DNA of 23,684 nucleotides, taken from Ruminococcaceae bacterium UBA1448. Lineage in GTDB: Bacteria > Bacillota > Clostridia > Oscillospirales > Ruminococcaceae. Under the pieces are notes generated by a model. That model worked only from the letters and a program-made list of their open reading frames with translations. It was not told where the DNA came from and searched no databases. The stretch spans positions 232 through 23,915 of the forward strand of contig DCTE01000072.1 of the NCBI GenBank assembly GCA_002329405.1, in the 5' to 3' direction. Positions 1 through 6,773 of the stretch are shown here, in pieces (the stretch's first letter is position 1; every line of letters begins with the position of its first letter). Both the position numbers and the translations under genes were made by a program.

Positions 1-383
1 GTCAGAATGGCGGGACCCATGTCCACCCGCGCGGCTGCTGCTTTTCCATCCCGGATTTCCATATCCAGGATTTTGACCCCGCTCAGCGAGTCGATTTGCA
101 GCTGATTTTTTCTGGCAATGCCGCTGTCGTAGACATATTTCCCGACACAGCGGATACCGTTTCCGCACATCATCCCTTCGCTGCCGTCGGCGTTGAAGAT
201 GCGCATTTTGGCGTCGGCGTGATCAGACGGGCAGATCAGGATGATCCCGTCTCCGCCGATGCCAAAATGGCGATCAGACAGGGCAATGGCGGCTTTTTGA
301 AAGTCAAAGGCGGGCGTGTGGAACATGTCTACATAGATGTAGTCATTTCCACACCCGTGCATCTTGGTGAATGTAATTTTCAT
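1..383 (-). CDS. dapF: Diaminopimelate epimerase, N-terminal part (cut by window edge)
   Basis: DapF interconverts LL- and meso-diaminopimelate in the cytoplasm for lysine and peptidoglycan synthesis. The 127 visible residues start MKITFTKMHGCGNDYIYVDM, the family N-terminus, and contain GIGGDG (41-46) and GMMCGNGIRC (70-79), whose Cys73 is one of the two catalytic cysteines. The second cysteine lies in the C-terminal half beyond the window; family members are about 270-280 residues long, so less than half is present. The ATG at 383 is preceded by AAGGAG with good spacing. It lies 71 bp downstream of carA on the same strand with no terminator seen between them, so it is probably the distal gene of the glnA-ANTAR-purF-carA block. 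Confidence 0.95.
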   Translation of the reverse strand, partial: MKITFTKMHGCGNDYIYVDMFHTPAFDFQKAAIALSDRHFGIGGDGIILICPSDHADAKMRIFNADGSEGMMCGNGIRCVGKYVYDSGIARKNQLQIDSLSGVKILDMEIRDGKAAAARVDMGPAIL

Positions 384-454
384 TATCCCATCTCCTTCAT
401 ACCGGATGGAACAAACCCTTCGGGAAGTATTGTCGGGCGTTTTCTCTATTTTTA

Positions 455-1531
455 TTATGCCCGATGGTTGTCGATCATTTCAACGAATTCATCAAAAAGG
501 AAGTTGGTATCATGCGGTCCGCCGCAGGCTTCCGGGTGGAACTGTACGGTAAAAGCAGGGATATCCAGATAGCGGATACCCTCACAGGTACCGTCGTTTG
601 CATTTTCATAGCTCATGACACCATTGCCGGGCAGTGCGTTGGTATCGACAGCATAGCCATGGTTCTGGGAGCTGACAAAGATTCGGTCGTTGGACAGGTT
701 CTTGACCGGCTGGTTGGCACCGCGGTGGCCATATTTGAGCTTGATGGTTTTTGCGCCTTCTGCGAGTGCGAGCAGCTGATGCCCCAGACAGATTCCAAAG
801 ATTGGCGTGCCGGAGTCGGCAACCTTTTTCAACTCGGCAATAATACCGGTATTTTCTGCCGGGTCGCCAGGCCCGTTGGAGAGCATGACGCCGTCGGGAT
901 TGAGAGCGAGCAGTTCCTCAGCAGTCGTGCTTGCGGGGACGACTGTCACTTCACAGCCGCGTTTGACCAGTTCACGTTCAATGTTCATCTTTGCGCCGAA
1001 GTCCCACAGAACGACTTTGCGTTTGATCTCATCAGGGGTCAGCACATATTTTTCCCCGGTCGAGACCGACTCGACAGCATTCTTGACCAGATAAGAGCGG
1101 ATTTCTTCCATATCCACCCCGTTGGGGTCGGTGACAATCCGTCCGTTCATAACGCCATGTTCCCGGATGATACGGGTCAGCTGGCGGGTATCAATTCCAT
1201 ACAGCCCGATAATACCGCATTTCTTCAGGTAATCATCTAGCTTGCCTTCGCAGCGGAAGTTGGAGGGATTGTCACATACTTCCCGTACAATGTAACCTTT
1301 CAGGCGGGGACCGGTGCTTTCAAAATCCTCCGGGATTACGCCGTAATTGCCGATCAGCGGAAAGGTCTGTACAACAATCTGGCCGTAGTAGCTGGGATCG
1401 GTCAGCGTTTCCAGATAACCGGTCATTGCGGTGGTAAATACAACTTCTCCGGTTACGCAGCCTTCTGCGCCAAAGTTTTTGCCTTCAAATACTTTTCCGT
1501 TTTCCAGAATCAAATATGCGGTCTTGTCCAT
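455..1531 (-). CDS. carA: Carbamoyl-phosphate synthase small (glutaminase) subunit
   Basis: CarA hydrolyses glutamine and passes ammonia to CarB to make carbamoyl phosphate for pyrimidine and arginine synthesis. The 358-residue protein has the CarA N-terminal domain (MDKTAYLILENGKVFEG, then TTAMTGYLETLTDPSY) and a class I glutamine amidotransferase domain with nucleophile Cys248 in FGICLGHQ and the His332/Glu334 pair in VQFHPEA. Length is normal for the family. I chose the ATG at 1531 because GAAAGG lies about 12 bases upstream; an ATG at 1543 would sit directly on that site. The partner carB is not in this window, which is unusual since carA and carB are often adjacent. The gene follows purF by 58 bp on the same strand. 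Confidence 0.96.
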   Translation of the reverse strand: MDKTAYLILENGKVFEGKNFGAEGCVTGEVVFTTAMTGYLETLTDPSYYGQIVVQTFPLIGNYGVIPEDFESTGPRLKGYIVREVCDNPSNFRCEGKLDDYLKKCGIIGLYGIDTRQLTRIIREHGVMNGRIVTDPNGVDMEEIRSYLVKNAVESVSTGEKYVLTPDEIKRKVVLWDFGAKMNIERELVKRGCEVTVVPASTTAEELLALNPDGVMLSNGPGDPAENTGIIAELKKVADSGTPIFGICLGHQLLALAEGAKTIKLKYGHRGANQPVKNLSNDRIFVSSQNHGYAVDTNALPGNGVMSYENANDGTCEGIRYLDIPAFTVQFHPEACGGPHDTNFLFDEFVEMIDNHRA

Positions 1532-1589
1532 GATTTTGACCATTCCTTTCGCAATAGGGTTAATTGTATACCTGTGCAGAAAAACCGGC

Positions 1590-3044
1590 TTAAAACTGGC
1601 TGGTTCCCCCGGACGAGATATCTTCAAATTGTGCTTTGGTGTGGCTGCTGCCAATGTCAACAGGGTACTCTCCTGTAAAACAGCCGGTACAGAAAGAGAG
1701 ACCGCAGCCTTCGCAGGCCTGTTTCAGCCCGTCGATGCTGATAAAGCCGAGGCTGTCCGCCCCAATCCGGCGGCAGATCGCGTCCAGCTCCAGCTGGTTG
1801 GCGATCAGGTTTTCCTCGCTGTCGATATCGGTGCCAAAATGGCAGGTGTGTTTAAACGGGGGAGAGGAGATACGCAGATGCACTTCACTTGCCCCGGCCT
1901 GTTTCAGGCTTTTGATGATTTTGGCGGAGGTCGTGCCCCGGACAATCGAATCGTCCACCAGTACCACCCGCTTGCCTTTCAGGTTGACCGAAAGGGGATT
2001 GAGCTTGAGACGGACGGCCGTGTCCCGCTGCTGCTGGGATGGGAAGATAAAGCTCCGCCCAATATACCGGTTTTTGACAAACCCGAGCTGATAGGGAAGC
2101 CCGCTTTGCTGGGCATATCCCATCGCTGCTTCCAGACCGGAGTCGGGTACACCGCAGACCATGTCCGCATCTACCGGGTATTCTTTCGCCAGCTGTCGTC
2201 CCATTGCGATCCGGGCGTTATAAACGCTCAGGCCGTCGATGACCGAGTCGGTTCGGGCGAAATAGACATACTCAAAGATACACAGCCCCTTTTTCTGATG
2301 TTCAATCACCATCCGGCTTTCGATGGTGCGGTCGGCGTGGATAATTACCATTTCCCCCGGCCGGATATCCCGCACAAAGGTAAACCCGGCACTGTCCAGA
2401 CCGCAGGACTCAGAAGCGACCGCCCAGCCATGTTCATTGTTCCCCAGGCAGAGCGGCCGGAAGCCTGCCCCGTCCCGGAAGGCAATCAGCTTGTTGCGGC
2501 TGGAGAGGACCACCAGCGAGAAGGCACCCCGCAGCTGTCTGGCTGCATCTGCGACCGCGTCCTCTATCGACTCTCCCCGGAGGGCTTCCCATCCGATCAG
2601 GGAGGAAATGACCTCGGAATCATTGGTCGCGGCAAAATTACAGCCCACGGAAACCAGTTTCTCCTTGATTTCGGCGGCATTGACAATATTCCCGTTGTGA
2701 GCGGTGGCAATACGGCCTTTCAGGTACTCGGTGATCATGGGCTGGGTATTTTTTTGAGAGTTGGTGCCGGTGGTGGAATAGCGGACATGTCCAATCGCCA
2801 TATGTGCTTTGGGCAGACGGGACAGGACTTCGCTGCCAAAGACCTCACTCACCAGACCGACGTCTTTGTGATACAGGATGGAGCCGTCCTTCTGGATTGC
2901 GATACCGGCGCCTTCCTGTCCGCGATGCTGGAGTGCCAGCAGGGCATTATAGGTGATGCCGGCCGCTTCGTCAGAGGAGGTCACAATGCCAAAAATACCG
3001 CATTCCTCAGAGAGCTTGTCAAAACTACGTTTCTTGTTCATCAT
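1590..3044 (-). CDS. purF: Amidophosphoribosyltransferase (first step of purine synthesis)
   Basis: PurF converts PRPP and glutamine to 5-phosphoribosylamine. The 484-residue protein has an N-terminal Ntn-type glutaminase: EECGIFGI places the catalytic Cys at residue 15 behind a short propeptide, as in the Bacillus-type enzyme. The C-terminal phosphoribosyltransferase domain carries the PRPP loop VVLVDDSIVRGTT. Cysteines in GLCIFEY, KHTCHFGTD and SFCTGCFTGEYP match the ligands of the structural 4Fe-4S cluster of this subtype, which suggests oxygen sensitivity. Start: ATG at 3044 (a second ATG follows directly at 3041), with GGAAAGGG six bases upstream. The gene is unlinked to other pur genes here and sits between the ANTAR regulator and carA; a strongly structured leader precedes it. 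Confidence 0.97.
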   Translation of the reverse strand: MMNKKRSFDKLSEECGIFGIVTSSDEAAGITYNALLALQHRGQEGAGIAIQKDGSILYHKDVGLVSEVFGSEVLSRLPKAHMAIGHVRYSTTGTNSQKNTQPMITEYLKGRIATAHNGNIVNAAEIKEKLVSVGCNFAATNDSEVISSLIGWEALRGESIEDAVADAARQLRGAFSLVVLSSRNKLIAFRDGAGFRPLCLGNNEHGWAVASESCGLDSAGFTFVRDIRPGEMVIIHADRTIESRMVIEHQKKGLCIFEYVYFARTDSVIDGLSVYNARIAMGRQLAKEYPVDADMVCGVPDSGLEAAMGYAQQSGLPYQLGFVKNRYIGRSFIFPSQQQRDTAVRLKLNPLSVNLKGKRVVLVDDSIVRGTTSAKIIKSLKQAGASEVHLRISSPPFKHTCHFGTDIDSEENLIANQLELDAICRRIGADSLGFISIDGLKQACEGCGLSFCTGCFTGEYPVDIGSSHTKAQFEDISSGGTSQF

Positions 3045-3069
3045 TCAAATCCCTTTCCTGTTGAAGAAA

Positions 3070-3168
3070 ATACCGGCAGGGGTGATATCTGGCTGTTTCT
3101 CCTTAAAACAGCCGCCGGTATATTGCATCCCCTCTGAAACATGACTTCTCTTTTTTTAGGTCATGTTT
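3070..3168 (-). promoter_or_regulatory. Candidate structured RNA leader of purF (hairpins plus possible pseudoknot)
   Basis: On the minus strand, the gap between the ANTAR gene and purF contains in order: a 9-bp hairpin (3137-3145 with 3160-3168, A-rich loop) across the ANTAR stop codon; AGGGG (3133-3129); ATACCGGC (3121-3114); a hairpin GGCTGTTT/AAACAGCC (3113-3106 with 3098-3091) with loop TAAGGAG; CCCCT (3082-3078); and GCCGGTAT (3077-3070) followed by TTTCTT. AGGGG can pair with CCCCT and ATACCGGC with GCCGGTAT, in the interleaved order of an H-type pseudoknot with an inserted hairpin. The final strand followed by U-rich sequence could also act as an attenuator. The pairings are visible; function is inferred. 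I do not recognise a known riboswitch class. Confidence 0.45.
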
Positions 3169-3730
3169 TTTCATATTGGTGCAGAATATCCTCTGCAATC
3201 CGCCTGCGCGGAACCCGCAGATCCATCGCCTGTTTCTCTATATACCGATGGGCCTGTGTCTCCGTCATCGCCTCGAACTGGATCAACAGACATTTGGCGC
3301 GGTCGACGGTCCGTATCTCTTCGATTTTATCCCGGAGCTTTTTGTTTTCCCGCTGCAGTCCGGTCATTCTGGACTGCTGGACACCGGCCATGCGGATGCT
3401 TTTAAAAAACATCTGCCGGTTGACCGGCTTTTCTATGACCAGCACGCCGCTGCATTCCACCTTTTCACTGATTTCTTCGGAAATTTCCGCCTTGACAAGA
3501 AGAATTGCGTTTCCGAAGGCTTCACAGACAGAAACCGCCAAATCAGAACCAAATTCGTCCGGCAGCGGAGTGTTGATCAGGACCAGGTCGTAGTCATTTT
3601 CCAGCAGCAGCCGCCGTGCGTCATTTCCGCATCCTGCACAGGTCTGTACAGACAATCCGCACAGCCTGGTCAGTTCGGCCAGTGTGCCGCGGGAATTTTC
3701 GCTGCCGGCTACAATCAATACGCTGTTCAT
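3161..3730 (-). CDS. ANTAR-domain regulator with degenerate receiver (predicted RNA-binding antiterminator)
   Basis: A 189-residue protein with an N-terminal receiver-like fold (1-115), a short coiled segment (about 122-140) and a C-terminal ANTAR domain (about 130-186, including RAKCLLIQFEAMTETQAHRY and RRRIAEDIL). ANTAR proteins bind RNA hairpins and prevent transcription termination. The usual phosphoacceptor Asp is Asn53 (LVLINTPLPDE) and the acidic pair near the N-terminus is missing (VAGSE), while Lys101 (IEKPV) remains, so phosphorylation control is unlikely. The gene follows glnA by 40 bp, which suggests a role in nitrogen assimilation. Start ATG at 3730 with GGGGG upstream. Its RNA targets are unknown; the hairpins before purF and glnA are the nearest candidates. 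Confidence 0.92.
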   Translation of the reverse strand: MNSVLIVAGSENSRGTLAELTRLCGLSVQTCAGCGNDARRLLLENDYDLVLINTPLPDEFGSDLAVSVCEAFGNAILLVKAEISEEISEKVECSGVLVIEKPVNRQMFFKSIRMAGVQQSRMTGLQRENKKLRDKIEEIRTVDRAKCLLIQFEAMTETQAHRYIEKQAMDLRVPRRRIAEDILHQYEKT

Positions 3731-3770
3731 ACTGTCCCCCTTCCATTATCTTACCGAATTGGAAATCCAA

Positions 3771-5075
3771 TCAGTAGAAGGGGAAATAATGGCTGTGTTC
3801 AAACGACTGGACATTTCCAGCGGCGCAGGCTTCACATTCCCGCATTTTTGCGGTGCAGTAGCTCTCGATCATTTCACGGGGCAGAACCCGCTCGACCAGT
3901 TTTGAACCAGCCGCCAGGCTGAGTGCCTGCTGTAATGTCTCCGGCAGCTGCTGTGCCGCAGATTGCTGGGTGCTGTCGACACCGCCATCCGCGGGTCGAA
4001 GCGGATACTGCTGTTCGACCCCATCCAAGCCCGCTTCGATCAGCAATGCAAATGCCAGATAGGGGTTGCAGCAGGAGTCAGGGCTGCGCAGTTCGATTCG
4101 CGCCTGGTCCCCAAACGCGAGCGGGACTCTGATCAACTCAGAAGTGTTGCAGCGCTTGGACCAGCCGATGCTGCGGGGAGCATCAAAACTGCCAAACCGG
4201 CTGTAAGAGTTGGTCAGTGGATTGAGAAAAGCGGTGATCTCTTCTACATGCCGCAGAACGCCTTCGACAAAACTTTCGCTGGTCGCATCATGCAGCCCGT
4301 CGCAGGCGTGAATAATATTTTTCCCGCCGCGCGCAAGGGAAAAGTTGATGTGCATGCCGCTGCCGCTGTAGTTGGCAAAAGGCTTAGGCATAAAGCTGGC
4401 GTACAGCCCATTTTTGTTGGCAATCGCTTTGACTGCCGCCCGGAAGGCGAGCAGGTTGTCAGCGGCGGTCAGTGCGTCGGCACAGTGAAAGTCGATTTCG
4501 TTCTGGCCCGGCCCTGCCTCATGGTGGGAGGTCTCAGGGCAAAACCCCATCTCCTCCAGTGAAAGGCAGATCTCGCGGCGGACGTTTTCGCCCCGGTCGA
4601 GCGGAGCAATATCTGCATAACCAGCATGGTCATGCGGGATCATCGTCGGTTCACCGTTTTCATCGTTCTTGAACAGATAGAATTCGCATTCGGTTCCCAG
4701 CCGGCAGGAAAGGCCAAAACTGGCCGCCCGTGCAATCTCTTTTTTGAGGATAGAGCGGGCACAGGATGCGTAAGGGGTGCCGTCAGCGTGGCGGATATCA
4801 CAGAAAAATCGGATAACTCTACCTGTTGACGGACGCCATGGGAGAATGGAGACAGTTCCTGCGTCGGGTACCAGAAAAAGCGGCTCAGAAGCCTTTTGAA
4901 AGCCGGCCACTGCGCCCTGTTCAAAGTGAATTCCGCGGGTAAATGCCCGCTGCAATTCGCCCGGCAGGATGGTGATGTTTTTGTGCACGCCAAAAAGGTC
5001 ACAAAAAGTGAGGCGTATAAATTTCACATCATTTTCTTCAACAAATGAAAGTACTTCAGAAATGGTATTGTCCAT
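3771..5075 (-). CDS. glnA: Glutamine synthetase, type I
   Basis: GS condenses glutamate and ammonia with ATP into glutamine. The 434 residues show the beta-grasp N-terminus (VKFIRLTFCDLFGVHKNI) and catalytic motifs GTECEFYLF, GPGQNEIDF, GSGMHINFSL, NPLTNSYSRF and RIELRSPDSCCNPYLAF. The length fits the roughly 440-residue GSI-alpha group. I do not find the adenylylation-site context of the longer GSI-beta enzymes. GSGMHINFSL differs from the more usual GMHCHQS form, so this may be a divergent branch or paralogue. Start ATG at 5075; AAAGGA lies about 13 bases upstream. It is the first gene of the block that continues with the ANTAR regulator, purF, carA and dapF. Confidence 0.95.
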   Translation of the reverse strand: MDNTISEVLSFVEENDVKFIRLTFCDLFGVHKNITILPGELQRAFTRGIHFEQGAVAGFQKASEPLFLVPDAGTVSILPWRPSTGRVIRFFCDIRHADGTPYASCARSILKKEIARAASFGLSCRLGTECEFYLFKNDENGEPTMIPHDHAGYADIAPLDRGENVRREICLSLEEMGFCPETSHHEAGPGQNEIDFHCADALTAADNLLAFRAAVKAIANKNGLYASFMPKPFANYSGSGMHINFSLARGGKNIIHACDGLHDATSESFVEGVLRHVEEITAFLNPLTNSYSRFGSFDAPRSIGWSKRCNTSELIRVPLAFGDQARIELRSPDSCCNPYLAFALLIEAGLDGVEQQYPLRPADGGVDSTQQSAAQQLPETLQQALSLAAGSKLVERVLPREMIESYCTAKMRECEACAAGNVQSFEHSHYFPFY

Positions 5076-5097
5076 ATATCAAAATCTGTTCCTTTCC

Positions 5098-5133
5098 CGA
5101 AAGCAATTTCTGCAAAAGAAATGGTGGCTTTCG
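5098..5133 (-). promoter_or_regulatory. 5' leader hairpin of glnA abutting the ribosome binding site
   Basis: In the glnA leader the minus strand reads CGAAAGC (5133-5127) and later GCTTTCG (5104-5098), a perfect 7-bp stem. Inside it ATTTCT/AGAAAT (5122-5117 with 5111-5106) forms a second 6-bp stem with a 5-base loop. The 3' foot of the stem directly touches the Shine-Dalgarno GGAAAGG (5097-5091). With the promoter predicted at 5146-5175 the hairpin would start about six bases into the transcript. It could control translation or mRNA stability, or be bound by a protein such as the adjacent ANTAR factor; the loop does not match the A-N-N-G-N-N hexaloop of known ANTAR targets. Confidence 0.45.
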
Positions 5134-5145
5134 TTGTTACCCATT

Positions 5146-5175
5146 ATTTTATCACATTTTGATAGCCATGAGCAA
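5146..5175 (-). promoter_or_regulatory. Probable glnA promoter
   Basis: On the minus strand TTGCTC (5175-5170), an 18-base spacer and TAAAAT (5151-5146) resemble a sigma-A promoter. The predicted start near 5139 gives a 64-base leader. I see no clear GlnR/TnrA-type operator. Confidence 0.45.
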
Positions 5176-5483
5176 GGAATATTTTTTCACATTGGCAATA
5201 CGTCTCTATCTTTGGCAAGTTACACACAAAACTGCAATATTTGCAAGCTGTTTTCCGCTTCTCTGTCAAATATTTTGGGTGGCTACCGGTATCGTTATGG
5301 GCAGAACAGATGCCCTCTGATATGGAAGGCAGACAAAACGGCAGTGAATTTTATTGGAAAAAGCCGGACGTGACAGGAAATTTTTCCGACAGCTGTGCCA
5401 GCAGGGAGATGGTGCGGTAAAAAAATAAGAATATGCAATAATTATATGATAAAATTGCAAAATGATTTCCCGCTGTTTTGGCT
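5176..5483. other. AT-rich intergenic stretch without a convincing gene
   Basis: Part of a 474-base gap between prmA and glnA. Short open frames exist on both strands but none has a ribosome binding site or recognisable protein. A TTGACA on the minus strand near 5265 lacks a matching -10. A loose inverted repeat GCAAT/ATTGC lies near 5436-5460. I see no other structure. Confidence 0.4.
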
Positions 5484-5517
5484 TAAAAAGAAGCCGCCGC
5501 TATTTCAAGCGCCGGCT
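5484..5517 (-). terminator. Rho-independent terminator of prmA
   Basis: The minus strand carries AGCCGGCGC and GCGGCGGCT, which pair with one G-G mismatch across an 8-base loop, followed by TCTTTTT. It begins 33 bases after the prmA stop codon. Confidence 0.75.
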
Positions 5518-5549
5518 CTGAACAGTTTGTTTGATTTTTGCAGTTTACC

Positions 5550-6515
5550 TTATGCACGCAGGCTGGCTGCACACCAGCCGCCGTCTTCCTGCTGCCCGGT
5601 GACAGTGAACCCGTTTTCCCGCAGGACATTCAGTACTTCATCCGCACGCTCGGAGATTATGCCCGACACAATCAGCTGCCCGCCTTTTTTCAGGCAGCGG
5701 ACAAACAACGGTGCCATGCCGATGATGACGTCTGCAACGATATTGGCGACAATCAGATCGACCGGTTGAGCGGCGAGGGTGTCCCCAAGTGCCGGGTCAT
5801 TCAGCACGTTGCCGCAGATAATATCCAGCGTTTCTTCCGGGATGTAGTTTAAATCCGCATTTTCCCGCGCAATTTTGGTCGCGAGCTGATCGATATCCAC
5901 CGCCGTTACATGTTTAGCCCCCAGCATCAGGGCTGCGATGGACAGAATGCCGCTCCCGCAGCCCATATCCAGCACCGATACCCCTTCCGGCATCTGGCTG
6001 TCCAGGACCTGTAAACAGAGACGGGTTGTGTTGTGGTCGCCGGTTCCAAAGGCCATACCGGGATTGAGCCGGAGCTGATGCTGACCTTCTTTTTCAGGTG
6101 CTTTTTCCCAGTCGGGGACAATGATCAGCCGGTCGCTGATCTCAATGGGATGGTAGTATTTCTGCCAGGCAGTTTCCCATTCTTCCTGCTCTTTGTAGCC
6201 GATTTCCACCGTTAGCTCTCCCAAATTGATCTCGCAGTCCTGCTGCAGACGAGGCAGGTCGGTCTGGATCTGTGCAAGAGTTTCATGTCCCTGGGGAGTG
6301 TCGGGCAGATAGAACTTGATGCGGGTATCGCAGTGAGCCATCTCCATCAGTTTGTCGTCGACATAGTCCCAGTAGATGGTGGTGTCTTCCAGAAAATTCT
6401 GAAAATCGGCAGCGTCTTCAATCATCACGCTGCTGACACCGTGCGCCATCAGAAAACCGTTGACAATTTCAATGCCGGCGGTTGTGGTTTTGATCGCAAT
6501 TTCAGCCCAGTTCAT
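5550..6515 (-). CDS. prmA: Ribosomal protein L11 methyltransferase
   Basis: PrmA trimethylates ribosomal protein L11 using S-adenosylmethionine. The 321-residue protein has the N-terminal L11-recognition domain (MNWAEIAIKTTTAGIEIV) and a Rossmann methyltransferase domain with LNPGMAFGTGDHNTT (150-164), the SAM-binding loop VLDMGCGSGILSIAA (181-195), the acidic AVDID (205-209) and IVANIVADVI (255-264). Length is normal, with a slightly extended linker near 35-75. ATG at 6515 is preceded by AAAGGA. In many Firmicutes prmA sits beside dnaJ or rsmE; here it stands alone with its own promoter and terminator, divergent from the oxidoreductase gene. Confidence 0.95.
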   Translation of the reverse strand: MNWAEIAIKTTTAGIEIVNGFLMAHGVSSVMIEDAADFQNFLEDTTIYWDYVDDKLMEMAHCDTRIKFYLPDTPQGHETLAQIQTDLPRLQQDCEINLGELTVEIGYKEQEEWETAWQKYYHPIEISDRLIIVPDWEKAPEKEGQHQLRLNPGMAFGTGDHNTTRLCLQVLDSQMPEGVSVLDMGCGSGILSIAALMLGAKHVTAVDIDQLATKIARENADLNYIPEETLDIICGNVLNDPALGDTLAAQPVDLIVANIVADVIIGMAPLFVRCLKKGGQLIVSGIISERADEVLNVLRENGFTVTGQQEDGGWCAASLRA

Positions 6516-6601
6516 TGTTGTACGTCCTTTCTTAATGTATCATCTTGGATAAATAATACAAACAGTATAAAGAGGTCAGTTTTTTGAATTCATCTTTTTT
6601 T

Positions 6602-6630
6602 ATTGTATCAAACGATACCCTGTATGTCAA
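6602..6630 (-). promoter_or_regulatory. prmA promoter containing a short inverted repeat
   Basis: On the minus strand TTGACA (6630-6625), a 17-base spacer and TACAAT (6607-6602), with TGA just before the -10, form a near-consensus extended promoter. The inverted repeat GTATCGTTTGATAC (6618-6605) fills the end of the spacer and overlaps the -10, so it could be an operator. The leader to prmA is about 80 bases and AT-rich. Confidence 0.7.
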
Positions 6631-6707
6631 TCTGAATGAAAGGACGAAGCAAAAGATTATTGGAAATATCCACAAGGAATGACATGAAAATTCATCCTAT
6701 TTGCCTA

Positions 6708-6736
6708 TTGTGAAAACAAATCTATTTGGTTATACT
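6708..6736 (+). promoter_or_regulatory. Promoter of the Gfo/Idh/MocA oxidoreductase gene
   Basis: TTGTGA (6708-6713), a 17-base spacer and TATACT (6731-6736) match a sigma-A promoter. The start site is predicted near 6743, inside the palindrome at 6742-6755. Confidence 0.75.
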
Positions 6737-6741
6737 TAGCT

Positions 6742-6755
6742 TGTAAACGTTTACA
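6742..6755. promoter_or_regulatory. Perfect 14-bp cre/LacI-family operator
   Basis: TGTAAACGTTTACA is a perfect palindrome with a central CG. It fits the CcpA cre consensus (TGWAANCGNTNWCA) and LacI/GalR-family sites in general. It lies on the predicted transcription start, a position where binding would repress. No LacI-family gene is in the window, so the binding protein is either CcpA or a distant regulator. Confidence 0.75.
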
Positions 6756-6773
6756 TGGAAAGGGTGTATTGAA

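Noticed and set aside
1431..3137. A 568-codon open frame on the plus strand opposite purF and carA
   Set aside because: No ribosome binding site or recognisable protein; purF and carA on the other strand are certain, and codon bias of such genes often leaves the antisense frame open.
3066..3168. Known purine-related riboswitches (ZTP/pfl, guanine, PRPP) for the purF leader
   Set aside because: The conserved core sequences of these classes, as I know them, are not present; only the foldability is supported.
3137..3168. Plus-strand terminator (stem followed by T run) at the end of the ANTAR gene
   Set aside because: No plus-strand gene leads into it; the stem is better read as part of the minus-strand purF leader.
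3176..3922. A 248-codon plus-strand frame across the ANTAR gene and the end of glnA
   Set aside because: It crosses two well-supported genes and has no start site or motif.
5266..5460. Small minus-strand protein between prmA and glnA
   Set aside because: No ribosome binding site, odd composition, and no motif; judged non-coding.
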